From: Micrococcus lacusdianchii
GTDB lineage: Bacteria > Actinomycetota > Actinomycetes > Actinomycetales > Micrococcaceae
Direction of reading: 5' to 3'
NCBI RefSeq assembly: GCF_023155805.1
Contig: NZ_JAKNUW010000003.1
Location: 62,001-126,000, forward strand
Length of the DNA stretch: 64,000 nucleotides
This document shows, piece after piece, positions 49,240 to 57,446 of the stretch (within the stretch, counting starts at the first letter, position 1; each line of letters begins with the position of its first letter). The notes beneath the pieces are model-generated. The model ran no database searches, had not been told where the DNA came from, and saw nothing but the letters and a program-made list of their open reading frames with translations. The translations under genes and the position numbers were made by a program.

Positions 49240-51921
49240 ATGTCCGACACCCCCCACACTCCCCCCTCGTCCGCGCCCGCCACCCCCGCCGCCCTCGACG
49301 ACGCCACCCTCACCCGCGAGGACGCCCGCGCCCGCGCCGCGGCCGTCCGGCTCACCGCCCAGACCGTCCACGTGGACCTCGCAGGCGTCCGCGACGAGGA
49401 CGCGCGCACCTTCGCCGTGACCACCGAGCTCAGCGCGGACGTCCTCACCGAGGGCGCCGACCTGCGAGTGGACTTCCTCAACGACGCCGTCACGGCCGTG
49501 TCCGTGGACGGGCGGCACCTGGATCCGGCACGGGTCGCCGGCCGCGCCCGCATCGTGCTGCCGTCCCTCAGCGCCGGCGCCCACGAGGTGCGGATCGCGG
49601 GCCGGGCCTTCTACTCCCGCTCCGGCGAGGGCCTGCACCGGTACGTCGACCCCGCGGACGGCGAGGTCTACCTGTACACGCAGTACGAGCCGGCGGACGC
49701 GCGCCGGGTGTTCCCCACCCTCGAGCAGCCGGACCTGAAGACCTCGTTCTCCTTCTCTCTCACGGGCCCCGCGGACTGGGTGCTCGCCTCGAACGGCGTG
49801 GAGACCTCCCGGCAGGCCCACGACGACGGCTCGGTCACCGTGGCCTTCGCCCCCACCCGGCCGCAGTCCACCTACATCACCGCCCTGCTGGCGGGCCCGT
49901 ACGCGGTGGTCGAGGACCGCTGGGACGGCCACTCGCCCACCGGGGCGGCGGCCGTCGACCTGCGTCTGCTCTGCCGCCGGACGCTGGCGGAGCACCTGGA
50001 CGCGGACGCCCTGTTCCGCGTCACGAAGGACGGCCTGGACTTCTTCCACGACCTGTTCGGCGCCCCCTACGAGTGGGGCAAGTACGACCAGGCGTTCGTG
50101 CCCGAGTACAACCTGGGCGCCATGGAGAACCCGGGGCTGGTGATGTTCACCGAGCACTACATCCACGACACGGCGCCCACCCGCGCACAGCTCGAGGGCC
50201 GGGCGAACACGATCCTCCACGAGATGGCGCACATGTGGTTCGGAGACCTCGTGACGATGCGCTGGTGGGACGACCTGTGGCTGAAGGAGTCCTTCGCCGA
50301 CTACATGGGCACGCTGGCCTCGGACGAGTCGGCCGGCTTCACCGAGGCGTGGACGTCCTTCGCGTCGCGGCGCAAGGCGTGGGCCTACGTGCAGGACCAG
50401 TACCCGACCACCCACCCGATCGTCGCGGACATCGTGGACCTGGAGGCCGCGCGCCAGAACTTCGACGGCATCACCTACGCGAAGGGCGCCTCGGTGCTCA
50501 AGCAGCTCGCGGCGTTCGTGGGCCGGGACGCGTTCGAGGCCGCGGCCCGCATGTACTTCCGCCGCCACGCCTGGGGCAACGCGGAGCTCGCGGACTTCCT
50601 CGCGGTGCTCTCCGAGGCCTCCGGACGGGACATGGCCGCGTGGGCGCAGGCCTGGCTCCACACGGCGGGCGTCCCCCACCTGCGCGTCGAGGTCGATCCG
50701 GACGGGGCCGCCGCGCTCGTCCAGTCGGGTGAGGACCCGACCACCGGCGAGCCCATCCGCCGCCCCCACGTGGTGCAGGTCGGCCTGTACGAGCCGGACG
50801 CCTCCGGCGCCCTCGTGCGCACCTCGAGCGTGCGGGCGGACGTGGCGGCCGGCGTCGAGCGCACCCCGCTCGTGGGGCTCACCGTGCCGAGCGACGGCGT
50901 GCGCCTCGTGCTGCCCAACGACGAGGACCTGACCTACGCCGCCGTTGCCCTCGACGAGGCGTCCCTGGACGCGGTGCTGGCCCACCGGGTGGCGGACCCG
51001 CTCGCGCAGGCGACCGTGTGGGCCGCCCTGTGGGCCATGGTGCGCGCCGGCGACCTGCCCGTGCGCACGTTCGTGGCCGCCGTCGAGAGGCTTGCGGACA
51101 CCATCGCGCCCGTGGGCGTGTACACCCAGGTGCTCTCGCAGGCGGGCTCCGCCGTGGGGCTCTACGCGGCGGCCGGGGAGCGGGCGGCCCTGCGCGGACG
51201 CCTCGGGGACCTCCTCCTGCGGCACGTGGCCGGGCTCGAGGCCGGGTCGGACCGGCAGCGTGCCGCCGCGCGCGTGCTGGGCCTGGTCGCACGCCGGGAC
51301 GCGACGCTCGCGGCGCGCGCGGAGCAGGCCCTGCTGACGGACGTCCCGACCGCCGCCCCCGGCCTGGCCGTCGACGATGAGATCCGCTGGCTGGTGCTCC
51401 AGGCACAGGCGGCCACCGGCCGGGTCGACCGCGCCGCCCTGGACGCCGCGCTCGCGGAGCGGCGCACGGCCCGGACTGTGGTGGGCCACCGGCTGGCCGT
51501 GCACGCCCTCCCGGACCCGGCGGTGAAGGCCGCGGCCTGGGACGCCGTGCTGGCCGGACGCGACGGCGAGGGCGGGGAACTCTCGAACGACCTGCTCTCC
51601 GCCACCGCCGAGGGCTTCGCCGCCGGCGACGCCGCCCTCACCGCCCCGTACGCCGCGCGGCTGTTCCCGGAGCTGGAACGCGTGTGGTCCTCCAGGTCCA
51701 ACGGACTGGCCTCACGGGCCATCGCGGGGCTGTTCCCGCTGCACCAGGACGCCGTGGCCGGCGACGTCGACGCCCAGGAGCGGCACCCGGTGCTCGCCGC
51801 GGCCCAGGGCTGGCTCGACGGCCATCCCGAGGCCCCGGGGGCGCTGCGCAGGCTCGTCGTGGAGCACACCGACCAGCTGCGGCGGTCCCTGCGGGTGCAG
51901 GCCGCCCAGCCGCGGGGCTGA
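49240..51921 (+). CDS. pepN: Aminopeptidase N (M1 family)
   Basis: A zinc aminopeptidase removing N-terminal residues from peptides in the cytoplasm. The 893-residue protein has the substrate motif YNLGAMENPGLVMF (about residue 295), zinc site HEMAHMWFGD with LKESFADYM (about 325-355), and the C-terminal ERAP1-like helical domain. The first 85 residues hold FSHR-like FAVTTELSADV structure. Three starts are possible (GTG 49228, ATG 49231, ATG 49240); ATG 49240 is chosen, since a TGTGAT hexamer lies 7 nt upstream. Confidence 0.94.
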   Translation: MSDTPHTPPSSAPATPAALDDATLTREDARARAAAVRLTAQTVHVDLAGVRDEDARTFAVTTELSADVLTEGADLRVDFLNDAVTAVSVDGRHLDPARVAGRARIVLPSLSAGAHEVRIAGRAFYSRSGEGLHRYVDPADGEVYLYTQYEPADARRVFPTLEQPDLKTSFSFSLTGPADWVLASNGVETSRQAHDDGSVTVAFAPTRPQSTYITALLAGPYAVVEDRWDGHSPTGAAAVDLRLLCRRTLAEHLDADALFRVTKDGLDFFHDLFGAPYEWGKYDQAFVPEYNLGAMENPGLVMFTEHYIHDTAPTRAQLEGRANTILHEMAHMWFGDLVTMRWWDDLWLKESFADYMGTLASDESAGFTEAWTSFASRRKAWAYVQDQYPTTHPIVADIVDLEAARQNFDGITYAKGASVLKQLAAFVGRDAFEAAARMYFRRHAWGNAELADFLAVLSEASGRDMAAWAQAWLHTAGVPHLRVEVDPDGAAALVQSGEDPTTGEPIRRPHVVQVGLYEPDASGALVRTSSVRADVAAGVERTPLVGLTVPSDGVRLVLPNDEDLTYAAVALDEASLDAVLAHRVADPLAQATVWAALWAMVRAGDLPVRTFVAAVERLADTIAPVGVYTQVLSQAGSAVGLYAAAGERAALRGRLGDLLLRHVAGLEAGSDRQRAAARVLGLVARRDATLAARAEQALLTDVPTAAPGLAVDDEIRWLVLQAQAATGRVDRAALDAALAERRTARTVVGHRLAVHALPDPAVKAAAWDAVLAGRDGEGGELSNDLLSATAEGFAAGDAALTAPYAARLFPELERVWSSRSNGLASRAIAGLFPLHQDAVAGDVDAQERHPVLAAAQGWLDGHPEAPGALRRLVVEHTDQLRRSLRVQAAQPRG

Positions 51922-51951
51922 CGGGCCCGGCCGCGCCCGGCGGCGCACACG

Positions 51952-51984
51952 GAGGGGCCCGGTCCTGGACGGACCTGGCCCCTC
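51952..51984. terminator. Hairpin between pepN and the lipoate ligase gene
   Basis: GAGGGGCC pairs with GGCCCCTC, and within it GGTCC pairs with GGACC, between convergent genes. Confidence 0.6.
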
Positions 51985-52006
51985 GGCGTCGTCGCGGTAC
52001 GGGGCG

Positions 52007-53065
52007 TCACGGCACCCGGTGGAGCCACTCCTGGGTGCCGAACTTGGTGCGGGCCAGCTCGCGGGCCTCTTCGAGGGTGGCCTCGTCGAGCTCTGCACGG
52101 CGGGCACCGTGGCCCTCCTCGAAGACGGCCATCAGGGTCTCCCAGATCTCCGGCCGGGAGAGGCCGGTCTGGCGGCGCAGCGGGTCCACGCGCTTCTTCG
52201 CGGAGGCGACCCCCTTGCCCTTGAGCTTCTCGCGGCCGATCCGCAGGACCTCGAGCATCTTTTCCGCGTCGATGTCATAGCTCATGGTCACGTGGTGCAG
52301 GAGGCCGTCCGCGCCCACCCGCTTCTGCGCGGCGCCGCCGATCTTGCCCTCGGGTGTGGCGATGTCGTTGAGCGGCTGGTAGAACGCCTGCACGCCCATC
52401 CGGGAGAGCGCGTCCATCACCCACTCGTCCAGGAACGGGTAGGTCTCCGCGGTCTCGAGGCCGTCCGCCAGGGACGCGGGCGCGTGCAGGGAGTAGGTGA
52501 CGCAGTTGTCCGCCTCCATGAACATGGCCCCGCCGCCGGAGATGCGGCGCACCACGGTGATCCCGTGCCGTTCGGCGCCGGCGGGGTCCACTTCGTTGGC
52601 GAGGGACTGGAACGCCCCGATCACCACGGCCGGCTCGGTCCACTGCCACAGGCGCAGGGTGGGACTGCGGCGCCCCTCGGCCACCTGACGGGTGAGGACC
52701 TCGTCCAGGGCCACCGTCAGCGTGATGGGCAGCGGCTGCGGCGGCAGGATCTCCCACGCGTGGTCCTCCCACGTCGTCGCCTTGCCGAGGGCGCGGCGCA
52801 CGGCGGAGGCGATCGCGAAGGCATCCACGCCGAACAGCTCGGCCTCGGGACGCAGGCCCTGCTGGACGGCGTCGCGGATCGCCCGGTGCTCGGCGTCCGT
52901 GGACAGGCCGGTGACGGCCGCGTTGAGGTCCTCGAGGGCCTCGTCGGGCTCCAGGAAGAAGTCGCCGTTGACGCTGGCCGCGACGATCCGGCCGTCCTCG
53001 ATGGTCAGGTCAGCGGCCACCAGCTTGCCGCCGACCACCTTGTACTCGCCGTGGTGTGTGCGCAT
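52007..53065 (-). CDS. Lipoate--protein ligase, domain-swapped form
   Basis: A 352-residue ligase of the LplA/LipB fold, which attaches lipoate (or octanoate) to lysines of 2-oxoacid dehydrogenase and glycine-cleavage proteins. The catalytic domain is C-terminal: RLWQWTEPAVVIGAFQSLANEVD, VVRRISGGGAMFMEADNCVTYS (about 165-190) and GKIGGAAQKR with the lysine near 255. The first about 85 residues (HGEYKVVGGKLVAADLTIED and the following helices) resemble the small accessory domain that E. coli LplA carries at its C-terminus. A leaderless promoter (TAGGCT, 53072-53077, 6 nt before ATG) precedes it. Confidence 0.87.
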   Translation of the reverse strand: MRTHHGEYKVVGGKLVAADLTIEDGRIVAASVNGDFFLEPDEALEDLNAAVTGLSTDAEHRAIRDAVQQGLRPEAELFGVDAFAIASAVRRALGKATTWEDHAWEILPPQPLPITLTVALDEVLTRQVAEGRRSPTLRLWQWTEPAVVIGAFQSLANEVDPAGAERHGITVVRRISGGGAMFMEADNCVTYSLHAPASLADGLETAETYPFLDEWVMDALSRMGVQAFYQPLNDIATPEGKIGGAAQKRVGADGLLHHVTMSYDIDAEKMLEVLRIGREKLKGKGVASAKKRVDPLRRQTGLSRPEIWETLMAVFEEGHGARRAELDEATLEEARELARTKFGTQEWLHRVP

Positions 53066-53071
53066 GGGCCC

Positions 53072-53077
53072 AGCCTA
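53072..53077 (-). promoter_or_regulatory. -10 hexamer of the lipoate ligase gene (leaderless)
   Basis: TAGGCT on the minus strand, 6 nt before ATG 53065. Confidence 0.5.
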
Positions 53078-53150
53078 CGGACCGGTGCGCCGGCGGGTCG
53101 GGGCCGTGCGCCCGCGGCGGAACCCCGCGGCCCGACCGCGGCGGCGGGGT

Positions 53151-53229
53151 CAGTGGGCAGAACCGGCACCTCGCGGTGGCCCCCGGCGTTCCGTGGGCAG
53201 AAGAGGAGACACTTCTGCCCCCGGAGCGG
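53151..53229. repeat. Intergenic inverted repeat cluster A
   Basis: Three copies of a short element. CAGTGGGCAGAA (53151) and GTTCCGTGGGCAGAAG (53188) lie in one orientation, and CTTCTGCCCCCGGAGCGG (53212) in the other. The last two form a GGGCAGAAG/CTTCTGCCC hairpin with an 8-nt loop. The same element recurs at 57289-57380. It lies between the promoter side of the lipoate ligase gene and the rpmE2 terminator, in a 279-nt gap that otherwise holds no gene. Confidence 0.7.
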
Positions 53230-53265
53230 TCGATCGCACGGGTGCGTGCATGCCTCGCGGACGCG

Positions 53266-53310
53266 ACGAGGGGCCCGCCACCCGGTGCCCCCGGGTGCCG
53301 GACCCCTCGT
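53266..53310 (-). terminator. Terminator of rpmE2
   Basis: ACGAGGGG pairs with CCCCTCGT, with further internal pairing CACCCGG/CCGGGTG, just downstream of rpmE2. Confidence 0.65.
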
Positions 53311-53344
53311 GAGGATCGGGCGGGCGGCGCGAGGCCGCCTCAGA

Positions 53345-53602
53345 TCACTTCTTGCCGCCGAAGCCCTTGAAGCGGGCGTTGAAGCGCTCGACGCGGCCGG
53401 CGGTGTCCATGATGCGCTGCTTGCCCGTGTAGAACGGGTGCGAGGCGGCCGAGATCTCGACGTCGATGATCGGGTACTCGTTCCCGTCCTCCCACGTGGC
53501 GGTCTTCGAGGAGTTCGCGGTGGTGCGGGTGAGGATCTTCTCACCGGAGGCGAGGTCGTTGAAGATGACGTAGCGGTAGTCCGGGTGGATCTCGGTCTTC
53601 AT
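53345..53602 (-). CDS. rpmE2: 50S ribosomal protein L31 type B (zinc-free)
   Basis: An 85-residue ribosomal protein: [51 protein letters not shown]. It has none of the CxxC cysteines of the zinc-binding L31 form, so it is the C-minus paralogue, which in many bacteria is used when zinc is scarce (Zur control). I see no clear Zur box in the 110 nt upstream. No L28, L33 or S14 paralogues are next to it, unlike typical Zur clusters. Confidence 0.95.
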   Translation of the reverse strand: MKTEIHPDYRYVIFNDLASGEKILTRTTANSSKTATWEDGNEYPIIDVEISAASHPFYTGKQRIMDTAGRVERFNARFKGFGGKK

Positions 53603-53714
53603 GGTGTGTCCTTCGTTCCAGCCGCCTGATTGGGACCAGGGGCGCGAGAGGTGGTCTGGGAGGCGCCGCCGTCGGGCGGGCCAGCGGCCCACTCTACCGC
53701 ATGGGCCCTGCCCG

Positions 53715-54599
53715 TCACCGATCGGCGCGGCGGGCCCGCAGCTCCCACAGGGCCACGGCCGCGGCCGCCGCCACGTTGAGCGAGTCCACGCCCTCCGGCA
53801 TGGGGATCACCACGTGGGAGTCGACGGCGGCCAGCGTCTCCGGCCGCACGCCCGGTCCCTCCTGGCCCAGCACGAGGGCGAGGCGGTCCGCGCTGCGGAT
53901 CGGCTCCAGCTCGGGGGCGTCCAGGCCCACGGCGCGGTCCGTCACCTCCAGTGCGGCCGTCGCGAACCCGGCCTCCCGCAGGACCGGGACCACGTCCTCG
54001 AACGGCCCCGCGGTGCGCGCCCAGGGCAGGCGGAACACGGTGCCCATCGACACGCGGATCGCCCGCCGGTACAGCGGGTCCGCGGCGCGCGGGGTCAGCA
54101 GCAGGGCGTCCCAGCCGAGCGCGACGGCGGAGCGCACCACCGCCCCGAGGTTGGTGTGGTCCACAACGTCCTCGGCGATCAGGACGCGCCGGGCGCCGGC
54201 GAGGACGTCGGCCACGGAGCGCGGGGCGGGACGGTCCATCGCGGCCAGGGCCCCGCGGTGCAGATGGAACCCGGTCAGGGCGGTGAGCACCTCGTCCGGG
54301 CCGGTGAACACGGGCACGGAGGGGTGCGCGGCCGGCACGTCCGCGAAGGACTCGCGGTACCGGTCCCCCAGCAGGAAGGAGCGCGGCGTGTGGCCGGCGT
54401 CGAGAGCGCGGCGCACCACGGGCGAGGACTCGGCGAGGAAGATGCCGTGGGCCGCGTCCGCGTCCCGGCGCAGGGCCGCGTCGGTGAGCGTGGTGTAGGG
54501 GGCCAGACGCGGGTCGGCGAGGTCCGCCGTCGTGTGCAGCCGCACCTCCCCGGGGAACGGGGCGGGCTCCCCCGCCGGGCCCCGAGCGGTCCCGCTCAC
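53715..54599 (-). CDS. SpoU/TrmH-family RNA 2'-O-methyltransferase
   Basis: A 294-residue SPOUT methyltransferase with an N-terminal L30e-like substrate domain ([19 protein letters not shown]) and the knotted catalytic domain: [20 protein letters not shown] (motif 1), [17 protein letters not shown] (motif 2) and [20 protein letters not shown] (motif 3). It methylates a 2'-OH in rRNA or tRNA; the target nucleotide cannot be told. The GTG start overlaps the stop of the TSUP gene (GTGA). Confidence 0.9.
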   Translation of the reverse strand: MSGTARGPAGEPAPFPGEVRLHTTADLADPRLAPYTTLTDAALRRDADAAHGIFLAESSPVVRRALDAGHTPRSFLLGDRYRESFADVPAAHPSVPVFTGPDEVLTALTGFHLHRGALAAMDRPAPRSVADVLAGARRVLIAEDVVDHTNLGAVVRSAVALGWDALLLTPRAADPLYRRAIRVSMGTVFRLPWARTAGPFEDVVPVLREAGFATAALEVTDRAVGLDAPELEPIRSADRLALVLGQEGPGVRPETLAAVDSHVVIPMPEGVDSLNVAAAAAVALWELRARRADR

Positions 54600-55438
54600 G
54601 CGCCGACCTGGCGGGCAACCATCACGGCCAGCCCGGCGAGGCCCACGAGCACGATGGTCACGCGCAGCGCGGTCGGGGAGATCCGCCGTCCGATCCGCGC
54701 GCCCACCGAGCCGCCCACCAGGGAGGACACGGCGATCAGGGCCACGGCCCGCCAGTCGATCCGGTCGAACGCGAAGAGCAGGTAGAACACGGCGGCGGTC
54801 AGGTTCACCACGAGGGAGAGCCAGGTCTTCACCGCGTTGGCGTGCACGAGCGTGCCGCCCACCAGCATCACGCCGAAGATCGCCATGAGCATCACGCCCT
54901 GCGCGGCGACGAAGTACCCGCCGTAGATGCCGGTGAGGAACACGAGCGCCCACAGCGCCGGGGACGCCGGTCCCACGGGGACGGGCGAGTCGGCGCCGCG
55001 GACCCGACCGCCGTCGGCCGAGCGGCGGCGTACCCAGGCCTGGATGCGAGGCTGCAGCACCACGATGGTCAGGGCCATCACCAGCAGCACCGGCGCCGCG
55101 TACCCGAACACCGCAGGCGGCAGGACGGTGAGCAGGCCCGCCCCGATGACCGCGCCCAGGAAGGAGGCGAGCGTCAGCCGGGGCAGCAGGGCCCGGGACT
55201 GGCCGAGCTCGCGGCGGTAGCCGTACGTGCCGGAGAACCCGGAGGCCACCAGGCCCATCGCGTTGGAGACCTGTGCGGTGACGGGTGGGAAGCCCACGGC
55301 CACGAGGGTCGGGAAGGTCACCAGCGTGCCGGAGCCGATGATCGAGTTGATCGTCCCCGCCCAGAACCCGGCGATCAGGACCAGCAGGACCTGCCACAGG
55401 TCCATGCCCAGGACCTGGGACGTGAGCAGCGCGCTCAC
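54596..55438 (-). CDS. TSUP-family (TauE/SafE) membrane permease
   Basis: A 280-residue protein with about eight transmembrane helices and the TauE/SafE signatures AGFWAGTINSIIGSGTLVTFPTLV, NAMGLVASGFSG, FLTGIYGGYFVAAQGVMLMA and NAVKTWLSLVVNLTAAVFY. The family moves sulfite, sulfonates or related organic anions. The GTG start overlaps the stop of the ABC ATPase gene (GTGA), while ATG 55405 (MDLWQVLL) is the alternative start. It sits in the middle of a three-gene overlapping operon. Confidence 0.9.
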   Translation of the reverse strand: MSALLTSQVLGMDLWQVLLVLIAGFWAGTINSIIGSGTLVTFPTLVAVGFPPVTAQVSNAMGLVASGFSGTYGYRRELGQSRALLPRLTLASFLGAVIGAGLLTVLPPAVFGYAAPVLLVMALTIVVLQPRIQAWVRRRSADGGRVRGADSPVPVGPASPALWALVFLTGIYGGYFVAAQGVMLMAIFGVMLVGGTLVHANAVKTWLSLVVNLTAAVFYLLFAFDRIDWRAVALIAVSSLVGGSVGARIGRRISPTALRVTIVLVGLAGLAVMVARQVGA

Positions 55439-56283
55439 GCGGCGACGGCGGTGTAGCGGCCGTCCGTGCGGGTCGCCTTCAGGGCGACGCCGAACGCCTC
55501 GGACAGCCGCTCGGAGGTCAGGGTCTCCTCGAGCGGGCCGGCGGAGACCACGGCGCCCTCGCTCAGGAGGAGGGCATGGGTGAAGCCCGGGGGGACCTCC
55601 TCCACGTGGTGGGTGACCAGCACGGTGCCGGGGGCGGCGTCGTCCTCGGCCAGGGCGCTCAGCTGCGCCACGAGCGCCTCGCGGCCGGCCAGGTCCAGGC
55701 CTGCGGCGGGCTCGTCCAGCAGCAGCAGCTCGGGGTCCGTCATGAGGGCGCGGGCGATCAGAACGCGCTTGCGCTCGCCCTCGGAGAGGGTCCCGAACCG
55801 GCGGTGCGCCAGGCGGGCCAGGCCCCACTCGGAGACCAGGCCGAGCGCGCGGGCACGGTCCTCCAGCTCGTACTCCTCACGCCAGCGTCCTGTCATCCCG
55901 TAGGAGGCGGTGATCACGGCGTCCTGCACCGTCTCCTCCTCGCGCACCTGGTTCGCCAGCAGCGCGGAGGACAGGCCGATGCGCGGGCGCAGCTCGAACA
56001 CGTCGACGGCGCCGAGCACCTCATCGAGGATCCCCACCTCGCCGGAGGTCGGGAACATCCGCGAGGACGCGATCTGCAGGAGCGTGGACTTGCCGGCCCC
56101 GTTCGGGCCCATCACGATCCACCGCTCGCCCGCGCGCACCGTCCAGTCGACGCCGGCCAGGATGTCCCTGCCGCCGCGGCGCACCGTGACGCCGCGCAGC
56201 TGCAGGACCGCGTCCTCGTCGGGCGTGAAAGGGTCCTCGAACACGGCGGGCGAGGGACGGGCGGCATCGTGGGGCGCGGTCAT
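55435..56283 (-). CDS. ABC transporter ATP-binding protein
   Basis: A 282-residue ATPase: Walker A GPNGAGKSTLLQI (about residue 66), Q-loop region RPRIGLSSALLANQVREEE, signature LSEGERKRVLIARALM (about 170), Walker B LLLLDEPAAGLD and the switch His in VLVTHHVEEVPPGF. It resembles soluble single-domain ATPases near the ModF/YlmA group. No ABC permease is present; the next gene by a 4-base overlap is a TSUP permease. Promoter TAGGCT lies 7 nt before ATG. Confidence 0.9.
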   Translation of the reverse strand: MTAPHDAARPSPAVFEDPFTPDEDAVLQLRGVTVRRGGRDILAGVDWTVRAGERWIVMGPNGAGKSTLLQIASSRMFPTSGEVGILDEVLGAVDVFELRPRIGLSSALLANQVREEETVQDAVITASYGMTGRWREEYELEDRARALGLVSEWGLARLAHRRFGTLSEGERKRVLIARALMTDPELLLLDEPAAGLDLAGREALVAQLSALAEDDAAPGTVLVTHHVEEVPPGFTHALLLSEGAVVSAGPLEETLTSERLSEAFGVALKATRTDGRYTAVAA

Positions 56284-56290
56284 GGCGGCC

Positions 56291-56361
56291 AGCCTAGTGC
56301 CGGGCGGTGGCCCGTGCACCCGCGCCGTGGACCCGGCAACGGGCCCGCCTGCCCCTACCAT
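56291..56361. promoter_or_regulatory. Divergent leaderless promoters: ABC ATPase operon and serB
   Basis: Minus strand: TAGGCT (56291-56296), 7 nt before ATG 56283. Plus strand: TACCAT (56356-56361), 6 nt before ATG 56368. Confidence 0.55.
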
Positions 56362-56367
56362 CGGGGC

Positions 56368-57219
56368 ATGAGCGAACCCCGCCGACTGATCCACCGCGCC
56401 CTCTCCCCCGCCGACGCCGCCGCGGCGCCCCAGGAGCGCCCCGCCGGGGTGCCCGCCGGGGCCGAGGCCCTGCAGGCGGAGGGCCCGGACGGCACCGTGC
56501 TCCAGGGGTGGCGCTGGCGCGGGGCGGAGGAGGCCCCCCCGCCGGAGGGCTGGGCCACAGCGGTGCTGCCCGCGGCGCTCGCCGACGCCGAGCGGCCCCT
56601 CGTGGTCACGGACGTGGACTCGACCCTGATCCGTCAGGAGGTCATCGAGCTGCTGGCCGCCCACGCCGGGCGGGAGACGGAGGTCGCGGCCGTCACCGAG
56701 CGGGCGATGCGCGGCGAGCTCGACTTCGCCCAGTCCCTGCACGCGCGCGTGGAGACCCTGGCGGGCCTGCCGGCGTCGGTGGTGGACGACGTCGTCGCGC
56801 GGGTGGAGCCGACCCACGGAGCCGTGGAGCTGGTGGCGGCGGTGACCGCCGCGGGCGGGCAGGTCTGCGCGGTCTCGGGCGGGTTCACGCAGGTGCTCGA
56901 GCCGCTGGCGGAGCGGTGGGGCCTGCACGCCTCGGCGGCCAACACGCTCGAGGTGATCGACGGACGCCTCACCGGGAGGATCCTCGGCCCCGTGGTGGAC
57001 CGGGCGGCCAAGGCGCGGATGCTGCGGCACTGGGCCGTCGAGGCCGGGGCCTCCCCGGAGCTCGCCGTGGCCGTGGGCGACGGCGCCAACGACATCGACC
57101 TGCTGGCCGCGGCAGGCTGCGGCATCGCCCTGTGCGCCAAGCCGGCGCTGCGGGAGCACGCGGACGTGCAGCTGGACGTGCCCTCCCTGGCGCCGGTGCG
57201 CTGGCTGCTGGGCATCTGA
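56368..57219 (+). CDS. serB: Phosphoserine phosphatase
   Basis: A HAD-family enzyme giving L-serine from phosphoserine. The 283-residue protein has a variable N-terminal 75 residues without an obvious ACT domain, then LVVTDVDSTLIRQEVIELLA (nucleophile Asp), AVTERAMRGELDFAQSLHARV, VSGGFTQVLEPLAERWG, the lysine in VVDRAAKARMLRHW and VAVGDGANDIDLLAAAGCGIA. The start follows TACCAT by 6 nt. It is convergent with the SDR gene across a repeat cluster. Confidence 0.93.
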   Translation: MSEPRRLIHRALSPADAAAAPQERPAGVPAGAEALQAEGPDGTVLQGWRWRGAEEAPPPEGWATAVLPAALADAERPLVVTDVDSTLIRQEVIELLAAHAGRETEVAAVTERAMRGELDFAQSLHARVETLAGLPASVVDDVVARVEPTHGAVELVAAVTAAGGQVCAVSGGFTQVLEPLAERWGLHASAANTLEVIDGRLTGRILGPVVDRAAKARMLRHWAVEAGASPELAVAVGDGANDIDLLAAAGCGIALCAKPALREHADVQLDVPSLAPVRWLLGI

Positions 57220-57288
57220 GCAGCGCAGGGGCGCCGACCGTCGGTCCCGGTCCGGACGGCTCCCCCTCCTGCCACCTGCTCCGTGGGC

Positions 57289-57380
57289 GGAACCCGCACC
57301 CCGCCCGTTCCGTGGGCAGAAGCGTCCACACCTCTGCCCATGGAACCCCCTGACGGTCACCGCTTCTGCCCCCGGAACGC
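57289..57380. repeat. Intergenic inverted repeat cluster B
   Basis: Four copies of the element also seen at 53151-53229. CTCCGTGGGCGGAA (57289) and GTTCCGTGGGCAGAAG (57307) lie in one orientation; CCTCTGCCCATGGAACC (57331) and CGCTTCTGCCCCCGGAACG (57361) in the other. They occupy the 227-nt gap between the convergent serB and SDR genes and can fold into alternative hairpins. No gene or other terminator is seen in this gap. Confidence 0.7.
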
Positions 57381-57446
57381 AGGTGGACCAGGCGGCAGCG
57401 GACGGCACCCGGCAGACAGGGCCGGACCCGTCGGCCGCAGCCGGGA

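Noticed and set aside
47887-51504. 1205-codon minus-strand frame opposite glgC and pepN
   Set aside because: Both genes beneath it are certain from catalytic motifs; the antisense frame is stop-free only because of codon bias.
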